DNA of 8,725 bases from CAADGU01 sp964581605 (GTDB taxonomy: Bacteria; Chloroflexota; Anaerolineae; Promineifilales; Promineifilaceae). Position 1 is the stretch's first letter, and the number at the start of each line of letters is the position of its first letter. The DNA lies in assembly GCA_964581605.1 (NCBI GenBank), contig CAZOPF010000164.1, forward strand, positions 1 through 8,725, read 5' to 3'. The position numbers and the translations under genes are program-made. Below, one piece after another: positions 1 through 5,821 of the stretch. A model generated the notes under the pieces. That model saw nothing but the letters and a program-made list of their open reading frames with translations, did not search any database and was not told the DNA's origin.

Positions 1-144
1 GTGGCAAGTGGCAAGTGGCAAGTGGCAAGTGGCAAGTGGCAAGTGGCAAGTGGCAGGTGGCAAGTGGCAAGTGGCAAGTGGCAAGTGGCAAGTGGCAAGT
101 GGCAAGTGGCAAGTAATTACCTGCAACTTGCAATCTGCAACCTG
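1..144. repeat. Heptamer tandem array (GTGGCAA)n with diverged tail
   Basis: Sixteen head-to-tail copies of GTGGCAA fill 1-112; only the copy at 50-56 differs (last base G). The 7-bp register then continues without a slip through gtaatta (113-119), cctgcaa (120-126), cttgcaa (127-133), tctgcaa (134-140) and a partial cctg. The array begins at base 1, so its true left end lies outside the window. Because 7 is not a multiple of 3, reading through it yields a VASGKWQ-type peptide repeat, which I treat as an artefact. It is probably a slippage-prone intergenic array; no function is visible. Confidence 0.95.
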
Positions 145-145
145 T

Positions 146-212
146 CACCCGGCGAACCGCGAGCAGTGAGCAGTAAACAGCTTACTGACCACTGTTGACT
201 GTTCACCGGGTG
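146..212. repeat. Imperfect palindromic intergenic repeat (nested hairpins)
   Basis: Outer arms 146-156 (CACCCGGCGAA) and 202-212 (TTCACCGGGTG) are inverted copies with one mismatch. Between them a second perfect inverted repeat, CAGTAA (171-176) and TTACTG (182-187), has a 5-base loop. The interior is full of CAGT/ACTG words. This resembles a REP-like folded element rather than a terminator, since no T-run follows. Function unknown. Confidence 0.55.
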
Positions 213-268
213 TATGAGGGTCGGGACGCCTTCATACGCTCAACTTCATGTTTATCTCCTTACTTGCG

Positions 269-302
269 CAACGGCGTGCCTGCTCAACCAGGCGCGCCGT
301 TG
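269..302 (+). repeat. Strong GC-rich hairpin, possible terminator
   Basis: CAACGGCGTGCCTG (269-282) and CAGGCGCGCCGTTG (289-302) form a 14-bp stem with a single T/G wobble around a 6-base loop CTCAAC. The plus strand continues with a modest T-rich stretch (tcgtttct), so it could terminate transcription entering from the left, but the T-run is weak. A smaller hairpin (GTATGAGG at 212-219 with CCTTCATAC at 229-237) lies just upstream. It could equally be a dispersed palindromic repeat. Confidence 0.5.
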
Positions 303-320
303 TCGTTTCTGCTACCAAAT

Positions 321-346
321 CCGTGTTTGTCCGCGTTTGTCCGCGT
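321..346. repeat. Short 10-bp tandem repeat (CCGYGTTTGT)
   Basis: CCGTGTTTGT (321-330) and CCGCGTTTGT (331-340) are followed by a partial third unit CCGCGT (341-346). It lies 49 bp before the RNA ligase-like gene in otherwise featureless DNA. From 347 to 394 I see no convincing promoter or ribosome binding site. Confidence 0.7.
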
Positions 347-394
347 CCCATTTCAAGACAGGCTGAAAGCCAGTGATTCAGGTATCATTGGCTT

Positions 395-1558
395 ATGCTT
401 GAACAAATCATCACCATCACCGGAGTAGCAGGGCGGTTGTGGCAGCCGTTTGGCGTGACTTCGCCAGGCGGCATCCCCTTTGCCGGCTATCTTTGCCGCC
501 AGGAGAGCGAGAAGCTGGGGATGTTAGCCGTCACCGAACTGGCGGGGGAGGAGCGGCTGGAATTTATCCCCGCCATGCCCAAAATCCATTACCCGTATCA
601 TCAGGAGAAGGATGGCTCGGTGCGCGTAGCCATTCCGGTGGCCCAAAACGTGACCGACGCCCGGTTTAATATGAAGCTGGATGGCACGGCCGTCATCTTC
701 TACCCGCTCGCCGACAAACAGGGCCACCTGCTGGAAGTGCTGCCGCGCACCCGCTTGCAGCCAGTGTTGCAGGCCAGCCGGTGGGGGGATTGGCACGCGC
801 TGTTGGCCGAAGTTTTGCCCGACCAGAAGCCGGTGGAGGAAGCGATCCGGGTGCAAAAGGTGGTGCTGGTGTTTGAATTGTGGGGCTACCGCAACCCGCA
901 TCTGGTGAAATATGATGTGCCGCTTAAGTTGACATTGCACACGGCCGTAGCCCATCGCAAACCGGTCAGCTACCGTAAACTGGCGGACATCGCCAACCGT
1001 TACGGCTTTGAACTCATCCCCACGCTGGAAGTGGCCCGCCCCGATCCTGACGGGCTGGCACAGGCATACCGCCGCCTGCAAGCGCAAATGGAGGCGCACA
1101 ACCAGGCTGCCGGTGCCGATGTGTTTGTAGAGGAGGGGGCCATTCTCATGCTTTCCACGCGGGACACGGCCGAATACTGGAAATGCAAACCACCCACCAT
1201 TGAGGAGATTCACTGGACGGCCGACGCCAACGTGGGCAAGACGGACATTGAACACGCCCTGCACAAGATGTTGGAGAACGGCTATGACTTTGATAACGGC
1301 CGTGTGGCCGACCTGCATACCGAACTGGAAGCCGACTTTGACCCGCCCCGCGTGGAAATGGCCGCCGACCTGATCGAGCGTGTCTACCGCGAATTTGTGC
1401 TGGAACGGCAACAACGGGAATGGCTGCGCCACCTGGTGACTGAATCTGGCCTGGACCCCCACGACACCCCCGCCCTCATGCGCCACCTCTCCCAACACTA
1501 CCCCAAAAACCAGATGCGCTGGGTATATACGGCCGTGAAAACCCTCTACGGCGATTGA
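395..1558 (+). CDS. RNA ligase-like covalent nucleotidyltransferase
   Basis: The 387-residue protein carries the ordered motif set of ATP-dependent ligases and capping enzymes: motif I K94-L-D-G with the presumed adenylated lysine; an arginine-bearing segment PRTRLQPVL (117-125); motif III/IIIa FELWGYRNPHLVKYD (160-174); motif IV VEEGAILML (245-253); and motif V YWKCKPP (261-267). By family knowledge it would form a lysyl-AMP intermediate and join or repair polynucleotide ends, most likely RNA, in the cytoplasm. Residues 1-90 may be an accessory N-terminal domain and 270-387 a helical C-terminal domain, as in several RNA ligase families; I cannot assign the subfamily. ATG at 395 is the only sensible start because an in-frame TGA lies at 374-376; no clear Shine-Dalgarno precedes it. 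It stands alone with repeats on both sides. The motif order is directly seen; the substrate is inferred. Confidence 0.82.
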   Translation: MLEQIITITGVAGRLWQPFGVTSPGGIPFAGYLCRQESEKLGMLAVTELAGEERLEFIPAMPKIHYPYHQEKDGSVRVAIPVAQNVTDARFNMKLDGTAVIFYPLADKQGHLLEVLPRTRLQPVLQASRWGDWHALLAEVLPDQKPVEEAIRVQKVVLVFELWGYRNPHLVKYDVPLKLTLHTAVAHRKPVSYRKLADIANRYGFELIPTLEVARPDPDGLAQAYRRLQAQMEAHNQAAGADVFVEEGAILMLSTRDTAEYWKCKPPTIEEIHWTADANVGKTDIEHALHKMLENGYDFDNGRVADLHTELEADFDPPRVEMAADLIERVYREFVLERQQREWLRHLVTESGLDPHDTPALMRHLSQHYPKNQMRWVYTAVKTLYGD

Positions 1559-1567
1559 AAAGCTTTT

Positions 1568-1593
1568 AACGCCGAGACGCGGAGGCGCGGAGA
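1568..1593. repeat. Purine-rich dispersed repeat fragment
   Basis: The segment from AACGCCGAGACG to GGCGCGGAGA, just after the RNA ligase-like gene, closely resembles the reverse complement of the right arm of the palindromic element at 5471-5593, allowing a few single-base gaps. It is probably a solitary half or relic of the same repeat family. From 1594 to 1702 I see nothing else definite beyond a possible weak promoter (TTGACT at 1657-1662). Confidence 0.5.
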
Positions 1594-1702
1594 AATGAAG
1601 CCGGTGTGGTAAACAGCAGGCAACCGACGGGCAAAGGTGGAGTGCAGCCTCAAAAATTGACTACCATGACCCTATGAGTAATTCTGGTTATAAATCGGGA
1701 CT

Positions 1703-1707
1703 GGGAG
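1703..1707 (+). promoter_or_regulatory. Ribosome binding site deciding the lipoprotein start
   Basis: GGGAG, 8 bases before ATG 1716, supports that start over ATG 1674, which has no such site and would bury the signal peptide behind 14 polar residues. Confidence 0.7.
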
Positions 1708-1715
1708 AAAGCACG

Positions 1716-2693
1716 ATGAAAATAAAACTCGCATTATTGACCTTTGGTTTGATAACCATGCTGTTTCTGGCTGCATGTCAGTCAAAAAAAGAACCGGCAA
1801 GTATCAATACGCCTCTGGCAACTGTAACAAACACAATAAAGGCTCAGGTTCCGATAGAGGCAACACCAACCTTGCTGCCACCAACCGCTACTAGAGTGAC
1901 AGGGAATGAAACAACGTCTGCCCGTATTAATGCACCTACCGCATCAGCCACCGTTGTTTTAGAAACAGCAACACCACCATCCCCGTTAGTCACGGCGACT
2001 GTCACGGCCGTGACCTTAACACCATTGCCTGCGCTGACCGCCGACGAGCGGGATGCAGCTGTAGCCGAGTTATTGGCCAACCCCATGACTTGTGATGTGC
2101 CCTGTTGGTGGGGTGCAGTTCCTGGCACCACCAAAATAGATGAGATCACACATTTCCTATCTCATTATTACTTTCACATCGAAGAATATCGAGTTGAAGG
2201 ACAAACTTACCTACGTGTAGTTAAGAAGAGAAATGATTTTGAAGAGATAATTGTGTATGGCTTTTCTGACTCCGTTCTAACTGATGTAGTAGCCTATACG
2301 CCATCAATTGCTTATATTTTGACCAAATTTGGTCAACCAGACGAAGTTTGGCTTTCAGCTATGAATGATCCCCGCGAAACGCAACCTTTATTATGGTTTC
2401 TTATCATCTATTTGCAACAAGGTATCGGCATTGGTTATGTTGTTGATGGTGAGACTCAAGAAACTTCATTGAGGGGTTGTTTTACTGAAGAAACGGAACT
2501 TTTGCTAGATCTACATTTAGTCATCCCTGGCAGCGCGACTAAATACCAAGATTACTCTACTATTTTTGACAAAGAACGCCTCTATTTACCCCTAGAAGAA
2601 GCTACGGATTTGACAATAGATGATTTTGTGCAGCGATTTAGTGATCCCGCTCAACCGCAATGTATCGAAACGCCAGCCGAGATATGGGATTGA
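1716..2693 (+). CDS. Secreted lipoprotein of unknown function (PCWWG type)
   Basis: From ATG 1716 the 325-residue protein opens with a lipoprotein signal: basic MKIK, a hydrophobic stretch, and lipobox LAAC with lipidated C21. A Thr/Pro/Ala-rich linker, about residues 22-110, leads to a globular domain beginning with ADERDAAVAELL and the motif CDVPCWWG (C126, C130, W131-W132). Similar 'PCWWG' lipoproteins of unknown role are common in Chloroflexota (general knowledge). Further cysteines near the C-terminus (RGCF, PQCI) could pair in disulfides. It should be anchored on the outer face of the membrane. The globular part is unusually AT-rich: a hand count gives 22 G+C of 60 at 2161-2220 against 38 of 60 at 1081-1140 in the preceding gene. 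That suggests separate acquisition or relaxed composition. No function can be assigned. Confidence 0.8.
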   Translation: MKIKLALLTFGLITMLFLAACQSKKEPASINTPLATVTNTIKAQVPIEATPTLLPPTATRVTGNETTSARINAPTASATVVLETATPPSPLVTATVTAVTLTPLPALTADERDAAVAELLANPMTCDVPCWWGAVPGTTKIDEITHFLSHYYFHIEEYRVEGQTYLRVVKKRNDFEEIIVYGFSDSVLTDVVAYTPSIAYILTKFGQPDEVWLSAMNDPRETQPLLWFLIIYLQQGIGIGYVVDGETQETSLRGCFTEETELLLDLHLVIPGSATKYQDYSTIFDKERLYLPLEEATDLTIDDFVQRFSDPAQPQCIETPAEIWD

Positions 2694-2774
2694 TAACAAT
2701 TTACAAAAGGTGGTAGCTGAGGGGTGTTGCTATCAGTATCGCACAAACGGAATGCTCTGCTCATCCTCATATTG

Positions 2775-2783
2775 TGTTATACT
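2775..2783 (+). promoter_or_regulatory. Extended -10 promoter for the first DUF5678/retropepsin unit
   Basis: TGTTATACT is an extended -10 element (TG, one base, then TATACT at 2778-2783). No good -35 is seen, as is usual for extended -10 promoters. Transcription would begin near 2790, giving a leader of about 25 bases to ATG 2816. This argues against translation from the upstream in-frame codon at 2774, which lies inside the promoter. The rest of the 122-bp gap holds nothing recognisable. Confidence 0.5.
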
Positions 2784-2815
2784 GTGGCTATCTTTTCGGG
2801 ATTACAGGTGTGGGA

Positions 2816-3178
2816 ATGGCAACAATTGAACTGCCTCGTCAATTACTCAACCCTTTAGAACAACTGGCTACCCAACAGGGGTCTTCAGTTGAGTCGTTGT
2901 TGGCGGATGTCATCGCTGATTATCTGCGCGAACAGCGGCATGAACAGTTGTTGCAGGAAATGGATCGCTTTCGGGCACAGCATGACCAGTTAAAGGAACA
3001 GTATGTTGGGCAGTTTATTGGTATGGTGGACGGCCGTGTCCTTGACCATGATCCTGATGGTGGTGTCCTTTACCGGCGTTTGCGCCAACAGTACGGGGAT
3101 TTACCCATCCTCATTGTTCAGGTTAAGAACACACCTGAACAGGAATTTATCCGACTACACCGTCAATTAGACACATGA
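2816..3178 (+). CDS. Ribbon-helix-helix plus DUF5678-like protein, copy A
   Basis: This 120-residue protein has two visible parts. Residues 1-45 (MATIELPRQLLNPLEQLA, then two predicted helices) look like a ribbon-helix-helix DNA-binding fold, a strand followed by helix-turn-helix as in CopG/Arc-type regulators and antitoxins. After a charged helix (RHEQLLQEMDRFRAQHDQ), the C-terminal half from about residue 62 (QYVGQFIGMVDGRVLDHD and onward) matches the style of DUF5678: Y-x-G-Q/K-[FY]-[IV] then D-H-D/G. The stop overlaps the start of the protease gene by ATGA (3175-3178), so the two are translationally coupled. A paralogous pair with the same order and overlap lies at 6217-5301. Autoregulation through the RHH part is likely by analogy. 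Function unknown; an antitoxin-like or adaptor role is conceivable. Confidence 0.7.
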   Translation: MATIELPRQLLNPLEQLATQQGSSVESLLADVIADYLREQRHEQLLQEMDRFRAQHDQLKEQYVGQFIGMVDGRVLDHDPDGGVLYRRLRQQYGDLPILIVQVKNTPEQEFIRLHRQLDT

Positions 3179-3585
3179 AGTTCGCCTACGACACCAGTTA
3201 TTTCCCTCCGATACCTGTCATGAGTATCCGCTTGTACTCCCCTGTAACTGACAGGTTCGTTGGCCCTTTCCAGGCCCTCGTTGATTCTGGCTCAGATGCT
3301 ACATTGGTGCCGCTAACACACTTACAGGCGATTGGCGCGGAAGAATCAGCCCCAGGCTGGATGATAGGTATAACCGGTCACCGGCAGCCTGTTTCGCTTT
3401 ACTTTGTAGATGTGTATTTTGATAGGCAGGCATTCCCTGGCATTCGTGTCATAGCCGACAAAACAGCATCGGAAATTGTTTTAGGCCGGGATGTGCTGAA
3501 CAAATTACCATTGTTCCTTGATGGGCCGCAACAGCAAGCTGCACTGCTGGATGATGCTATCGTGAAACGGTTGCGTTCCCGTTGA
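3175..3585 (+). CDS. Retropepsin-like aspartic protease, copy A (intact)
   Basis: The 136-residue protein carries a single aspartic-protease signature: ALVDSGSDATLVPL (34-47) with catalytic D37 in D-S-G, and the downstream hydrophobic-glycine element IVLGRDVLN (101-109). This is the layout of retropepsin-like (peptidase A2/DUF1758-type) enzymes, which are about 100-140 residues long and act as homodimers, each subunit giving one Asp. There is no signal peptide, so it should be cytoplasmic. It overlaps the upstream RHH/DUF5678-like gene by four bases. It aligns over its length with the interrupted copy at 5301-5825 and shares VDSG[SA]DAT and LGRDVLN. The substrate is unknown; the obvious candidate from genetic coupling is the neighbouring protein or its target. 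Downstream, 3586-3719 holds an imperfect inverted repeat (3607-3620 with 3634-3648) without a T-run. Confidence 0.8.
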   Translation: MKFAYDTSYFPPIPVMSIRLYSPVTDRFVGPFQALVDSGSDATLVPLTHLQAIGAEESAPGWMIGITGHRQPVSLYFVDVYFDRQAFPGIRVIADKTASEIVLGRDVLNKLPLFLDGPQQQAALLDDAIVKRLRSR

Positions 3586-3719
3586 GTAGACGGCCGTCGC
3601 CCTCTCATCACACTGGTATCTCTGCCCAACATGGATGCCAAGTGTGATAGAAAATCCACATAACTCCCCAACATTTGTGAAAATCTACCTCCCTCTTTCA
3701 GGCATATATGAATATAAGG

Positions 3720-3747
3720 TTGTCAATTGGCGTCAATAAGCTAAAAT
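3720..3747 (+). promoter_or_regulatory. Promoter of the arsRC fusion operon
   Basis: TTGTCA (3720-3725) and TAAAAT (3742-3747) are separated by 16 bp, each one base from the sigma-70 consensus. The -10 box overlaps the left arm of the palindrome at 3743-3772, so a bound repressor would block polymerase directly. Confidence 0.65.
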
Positions 3748-3772
3748 ACATCAAAAATAATTGATGTATTTT
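3743..3772 (+). promoter_or_regulatory. Palindromic operator, likely ArsR-type binding site
   Basis: AAAATACATCAA (3743-3754) and TTGATGTATTTT (3761-3772) are perfect 12-bp inverted arms around AAATAA. An AT-rich interrupted dyad with ATCAA/TTGAT half-sites, 11 bp before an ArsR-family start codon and over the -10 box, is what ArsR/SmtB repressors recognise. Autoregulation by the downstream fusion protein is the natural reading. Confidence 0.8.
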
Positions 3773-3783
3773 GCGGTGAATAA

Positions 3784-4521
3784 ATGACCACACTCGCTTT
3801 AGAACCACCGGGCATATTGAAACTGCTGGCGCATACTATTCGCTGGCAGATTGTGGCGGCTTTGGCGCATAGTGATTACCGCGTGCAGGAGTTGGAAATG
3901 CGGCTGGCACGGCCGCAAAACCTGGTTTCCTACCACCTGCGATTACTGCGCGAAGGGGGGGTGGTGGGCGAGCGGCGCAGCAGCGCCGACGGCCGTGACG
4001 CCTACTACACCCTCCACCTGGACAATTTGCGCGCCGCTTACCAGGCGGGCGGCGCAGCGTTACATCCCGCCCTGGCCTGCACCACAAACCCGGAAACAAC
4101 CCCGGCACGGCCGTACCGCATCCTTTTCCTCTGCACCCACAACAGCGCCCGCTCCCAACTGGCGGAGGGCCTCATGCGGGCGGCGGGCGGCGAACGGGTG
4201 GAAGTATTTAGCGCCGGGAATCAGGTCACGGCCGTGCATCCATTAGCCATCCGCGCCGCCGCCGCACGAGGGCTGGACATCAGCCAGCAGCGCGCCAAAC
4301 CGATGGACGAGTTTGTGGGCCAGCCATTCGACGCCATCATCACCGTTTGTGACCGGGTGCGCGAGGTATGCCCCGTCTTCCCCGGTGACCCGCCGCACAT
4401 TCATTGGAGTTTGCCTGACCCGACGGCCGTGACCGGCCCAGAAGAAGCGCAGTACCAGGCGTTCCTGACAACGGCCCAGGAACTCTCTACCCGCATTGAT
4501 TATTGGTTGAAACGGTTGTAG
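3784..4521 (+). CDS. ArsR-ArsC fusion: winged-helix repressor joined to thioredoxin-type arsenate reductase
   Basis: Residues 1-95 form an ArsR-type winged helix (ILKLLAHTIRWQIVAAL; recognition helix near QNLVSYHLRLLREGGVV; wing ERRSSADGRDAYYTLH). Residues 111-245 form a low-molecular-weight-phosphatase-fold arsenate reductase with catalytic loop C117-THNSA-R123-S. The redox cysteines are C189 and C196, and D212 lies in DPT. The spacings C117-C189 (72), C189-C196 (7) and C117-D212 (95) equal those of Bacillus subtilis ArsC (C10, C82, C89, D105), which points to the thioredoxin-coupled class. It should reduce arsenate to arsenite in the cytoplasm while repressing its own promoter. The classic CVC arsenite site of ArsR is absent (the equivalent segment is VQELEMRL); the only cysteine before the catalytic domain is C99. 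Inducer sensing may therefore be atypical. GGTGA at 3775-3779 serves as the ribosome binding site. Confidence 0.92.
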   Translation: MTTLALEPPGILKLLAHTIRWQIVAALAHSDYRVQELEMRLARPQNLVSYHLRLLREGGVVGERRSSADGRDAYYTLHLDNLRAAYQAGGAALHPALACTTNPETTPARPYRILFLCTHNSARSQLAEGLMRAAGGERVEVFSAGNQVTAVHPLAIRAAAARGLDISQQRAKPMDEFVGQPFDAIITVCDRVREVCPVFPGDPPHIHWSLPDPTAVTGPEEAQYQAFLTTAQELSTRIDYWLKRL

Positions 4522-4544
4522 GGGGATTTTCAAAATCGCCTTAC

Positions 4545-4549
4545 GGGAG
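4545..4549 (+). promoter_or_regulatory. Ribosome binding site deciding the phosphoesterase start
   Basis: GGGAG lies 6 bases before ATG 4556, an ideal spacing, so translation starts there rather than at the in-frame TTG at 4550. The 34-bp gap after the fusion gene also holds a small palindrome, GATTTTCAAAATC (4525-4537). Confidence 0.75.
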
Positions 4550-4555
4550 TTGAAA

Positions 4556-5281
4556 ATGGAAACCATCACGATTTTTGGGGATATTCATGGCAATTTACCG
4601 GCGCTGACGGCCGTGTTTGCCGACATGGAATCACGCAACCTGCACAATCTCTACTGCCTGGGCGACCTGGTCGGTTATGGCACATCGCCCAACGAAGTCA
4701 TCACCGCCATCCGCGAGCGGGGCATACCCACCATCATGGGCAACTATGACCTGGGCGTAGGCAACGATAGCGACGACTGCGGCTGCGCCTACACCAATCC
4801 CGTCTCTGAAGCATTGGGCAAACGTTCCATCGCCTGGACAAACGCCCACACCACCGCCGAAAACAAAGCCTTTTTGCGCGAATTGGTCAATCAAATCCCC
4901 CTGCAACTGGGCGATTTACGGGTGGTGCTGGTGCATGGCAGCCCGCGCAAGGTGAACGAGTATTTGTTTGAAGATCGGCCAGAATCGAGCCTGATCCGAT
5001 TGTTGGATATGGTCAACGCGGATGTACTCGTCTGTGGACACACCCATTTGCCGTATCATCGCGTGTTGAGCGACGGCCGTCACGTCATCAACGCGGGCAG
5101 TGTGGGCAAACCGAAGGATGGTGATCCCCGCGCCTGTTACCTGGCCCTTTCAGTACAAGGGCGCGAGCTACATGTGCAATTCATCCGTGTACCCTATGAT
5201 GTGGAAGCAGCTGCGCAGGCCATCGAAGCCAGCGACCTGCCCCACGAATATGCGGAAATGCTGCGCCTGGGCAAGGGGTGA
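4556..5281 (+). CDS. Calcineurin-like metallophosphoesterase with a DCGC insert
   Basis: The 241-residue protein has all five metallophosphoesterase motifs: GDIHGN (8-13), GDLVGYG (36-42), GNYD (62-65), VHGS (126-129) and GHTH (161-164). NAGSVGKPKDGDPRA (179-193) is typical of the YfcE/MJ0936-like branch. It would bind two divalent metals and hydrolyse phosphomono- or diesters in the cytoplasm; the substrate is not evident. Directly after the GNYD metal-binding loop is an acidic, cysteine-bearing insert, NDSDDCGCAY (70-79). C34 and C160 also sit beside active-site motifs II and V. It begins 34 bp after the ArsR-ArsC fusion with its own good ribosome binding site and no promoter between, so the two are almost certainly cotranscribed. 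An arsenic-linked role is therefore plausible but unproven. It converges with the broken protease gene, which ends 20 bp away. Confidence 0.88.
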   Translation: METITIFGDIHGNLPALTAVFADMESRNLHNLYCLGDLVGYGTSPNEVITAIRERGIPTIMGNYDLGVGNDSDDCGCAYTNPVSEALGKRSIAWTNAHTTAENKAFLRELVNQIPLQLGDLRVVLVHGSPRKVNEYLFEDRPESSLIRLLDMVNADVLVCGHTHLPYHRVLSDGRHVINAGSVGKPKDGDPRACYLALSVQGRELHVQFIRVPYDVEAAAQAIEASDLPHEYAEMLRLGKG

Positions 5282-5458
5282 TGATATTTAACGGCGTTCG
5301 TCATTGAGAAACTTCTACCATGTTTGCTAGGCCGTTGAGTGTTACAACCAATTGGTTAAGGACATCGCGGCCTAGAATTGCTTCACCACCTTCCTGATCG
5401 GCCAAAATACGAATGCCGTGTACCTGAAAAGGCCCAATTTGGATCACAGCCAGATACA

Positions 5459-5470
5459 CATCATAAACCT
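5459..5470. repeat. Left copy of 12-bp target-site duplication
   Basis: CATCATAAACCT is identical to 5594-5605 and directly abuts the left end of the inserted element. On the minus strand it encodes part of VYD in copy B of the protease. Confidence 0.85.
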
Positions 5471-5593
5471 AGTTGACTGACAAATTTCATTTTTCAACCA
5501 CAGAAGGCGCGGAGAACGCAGAGATTTCTCCTTTAGTTAACCTCTGCGCCCTCCGCGTTCTCTGCGGTTAGATAAGTTTTGTCAGCCAATCAG
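5471..5593. mobile_element. 123-bp MITE-like palindromic insertion
   Basis: The element lies between perfect 12-bp direct repeats (5459-5470 and 5594-5605), which look like a target-site duplication. Its ends carry short imperfect terminal inverted repeats (5471-5484 and 5578-5591, 11 of 14 matching, sharing CTGACAAA). Its core is a long imperfect hairpin: arms 5496-5523 and 5542-5569 match at 22 of 28 positions around an 18-base loop. It has no coding capacity, so it would need a transposase supplied in trans. The purine-rich arm sequence (CGGAGAACGCAGAG) belongs to the same family as the fragment at 1568-1593. Transcribed, the hairpin could also act as a partial terminator. An unusual 12-bp duplication and short terminal repeats leave the transposase family open. 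Confidence 0.75.
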
Positions 5594-5605
5594 CATCATA
5601 AACCT
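5594..5605. repeat. Right copy of 12-bp target-site duplication
   Basis: CATCATAAACCT, identical to 5459-5470. The bases outside the two copies differ, which sets the repeat length at 12. Confidence 0.85.
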
Positions 5606-5821
5606 TACCTCGCTCATTTCCCCACTTCATTTTGGCCCGGCCAACTTGCTCAACGCCAACATTCTTCAGGAAAGGTAGCGGCAAAATAGTAGCATCAGCG
5701 CCAGAATCAACCATAGCCGTTATGGTTGTACTGATATTGCCGCCAATGGGGAGAACCTTTAGCTCCACAACAGGAATTGCCGGCCCATTCCGATAACTGC
5801 TGTCGTACTCAGATGTGTAAA

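Noticed and set aside
1..144. CRISPR-like array
   Set aside because: The units are contiguous heptamers with no unique spacers and no cas genes nearby.
1..198. Open frame encoding repeated VASGKWQ peptides
   Set aside because: It is a translation of the GTGGCAA array that runs on into non-coding hairpin DNA; there is no ribosome binding site and no domain.
524..1498. Long minus-strand open frame of 324 codons
   Set aside because: It is antisense to the RNA ligase-like gene, whose plus-strand frame carries all family motifs. Long antisense frames are common in GC-rich genes, and this one has no recognisable motif.
1674..1715. Upstream ATG extending the lipoprotein by 14 residues
   Set aside because: It would place polar residues before the signal peptide and lacks a ribosome binding site; GGGAG before ATG 1716 decides the start.
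3607..3648. Imperfect inverted repeat after protease copy A as a terminator
   Set aside because: The arms ATCACACTGGTATC and GATGCCAAGTGTGAT pair with a bulge, but neither strand has a T-run after the stem, so I do not call it a terminator.
4525..4537. Palindrome GATTTTCAAAATC between the arsenate reductase fusion and the phosphoesterase
   Set aside because: It is short, has a one-base centre and too little GC for a terminator, and does not match the operator half-sites at 3743-3772.
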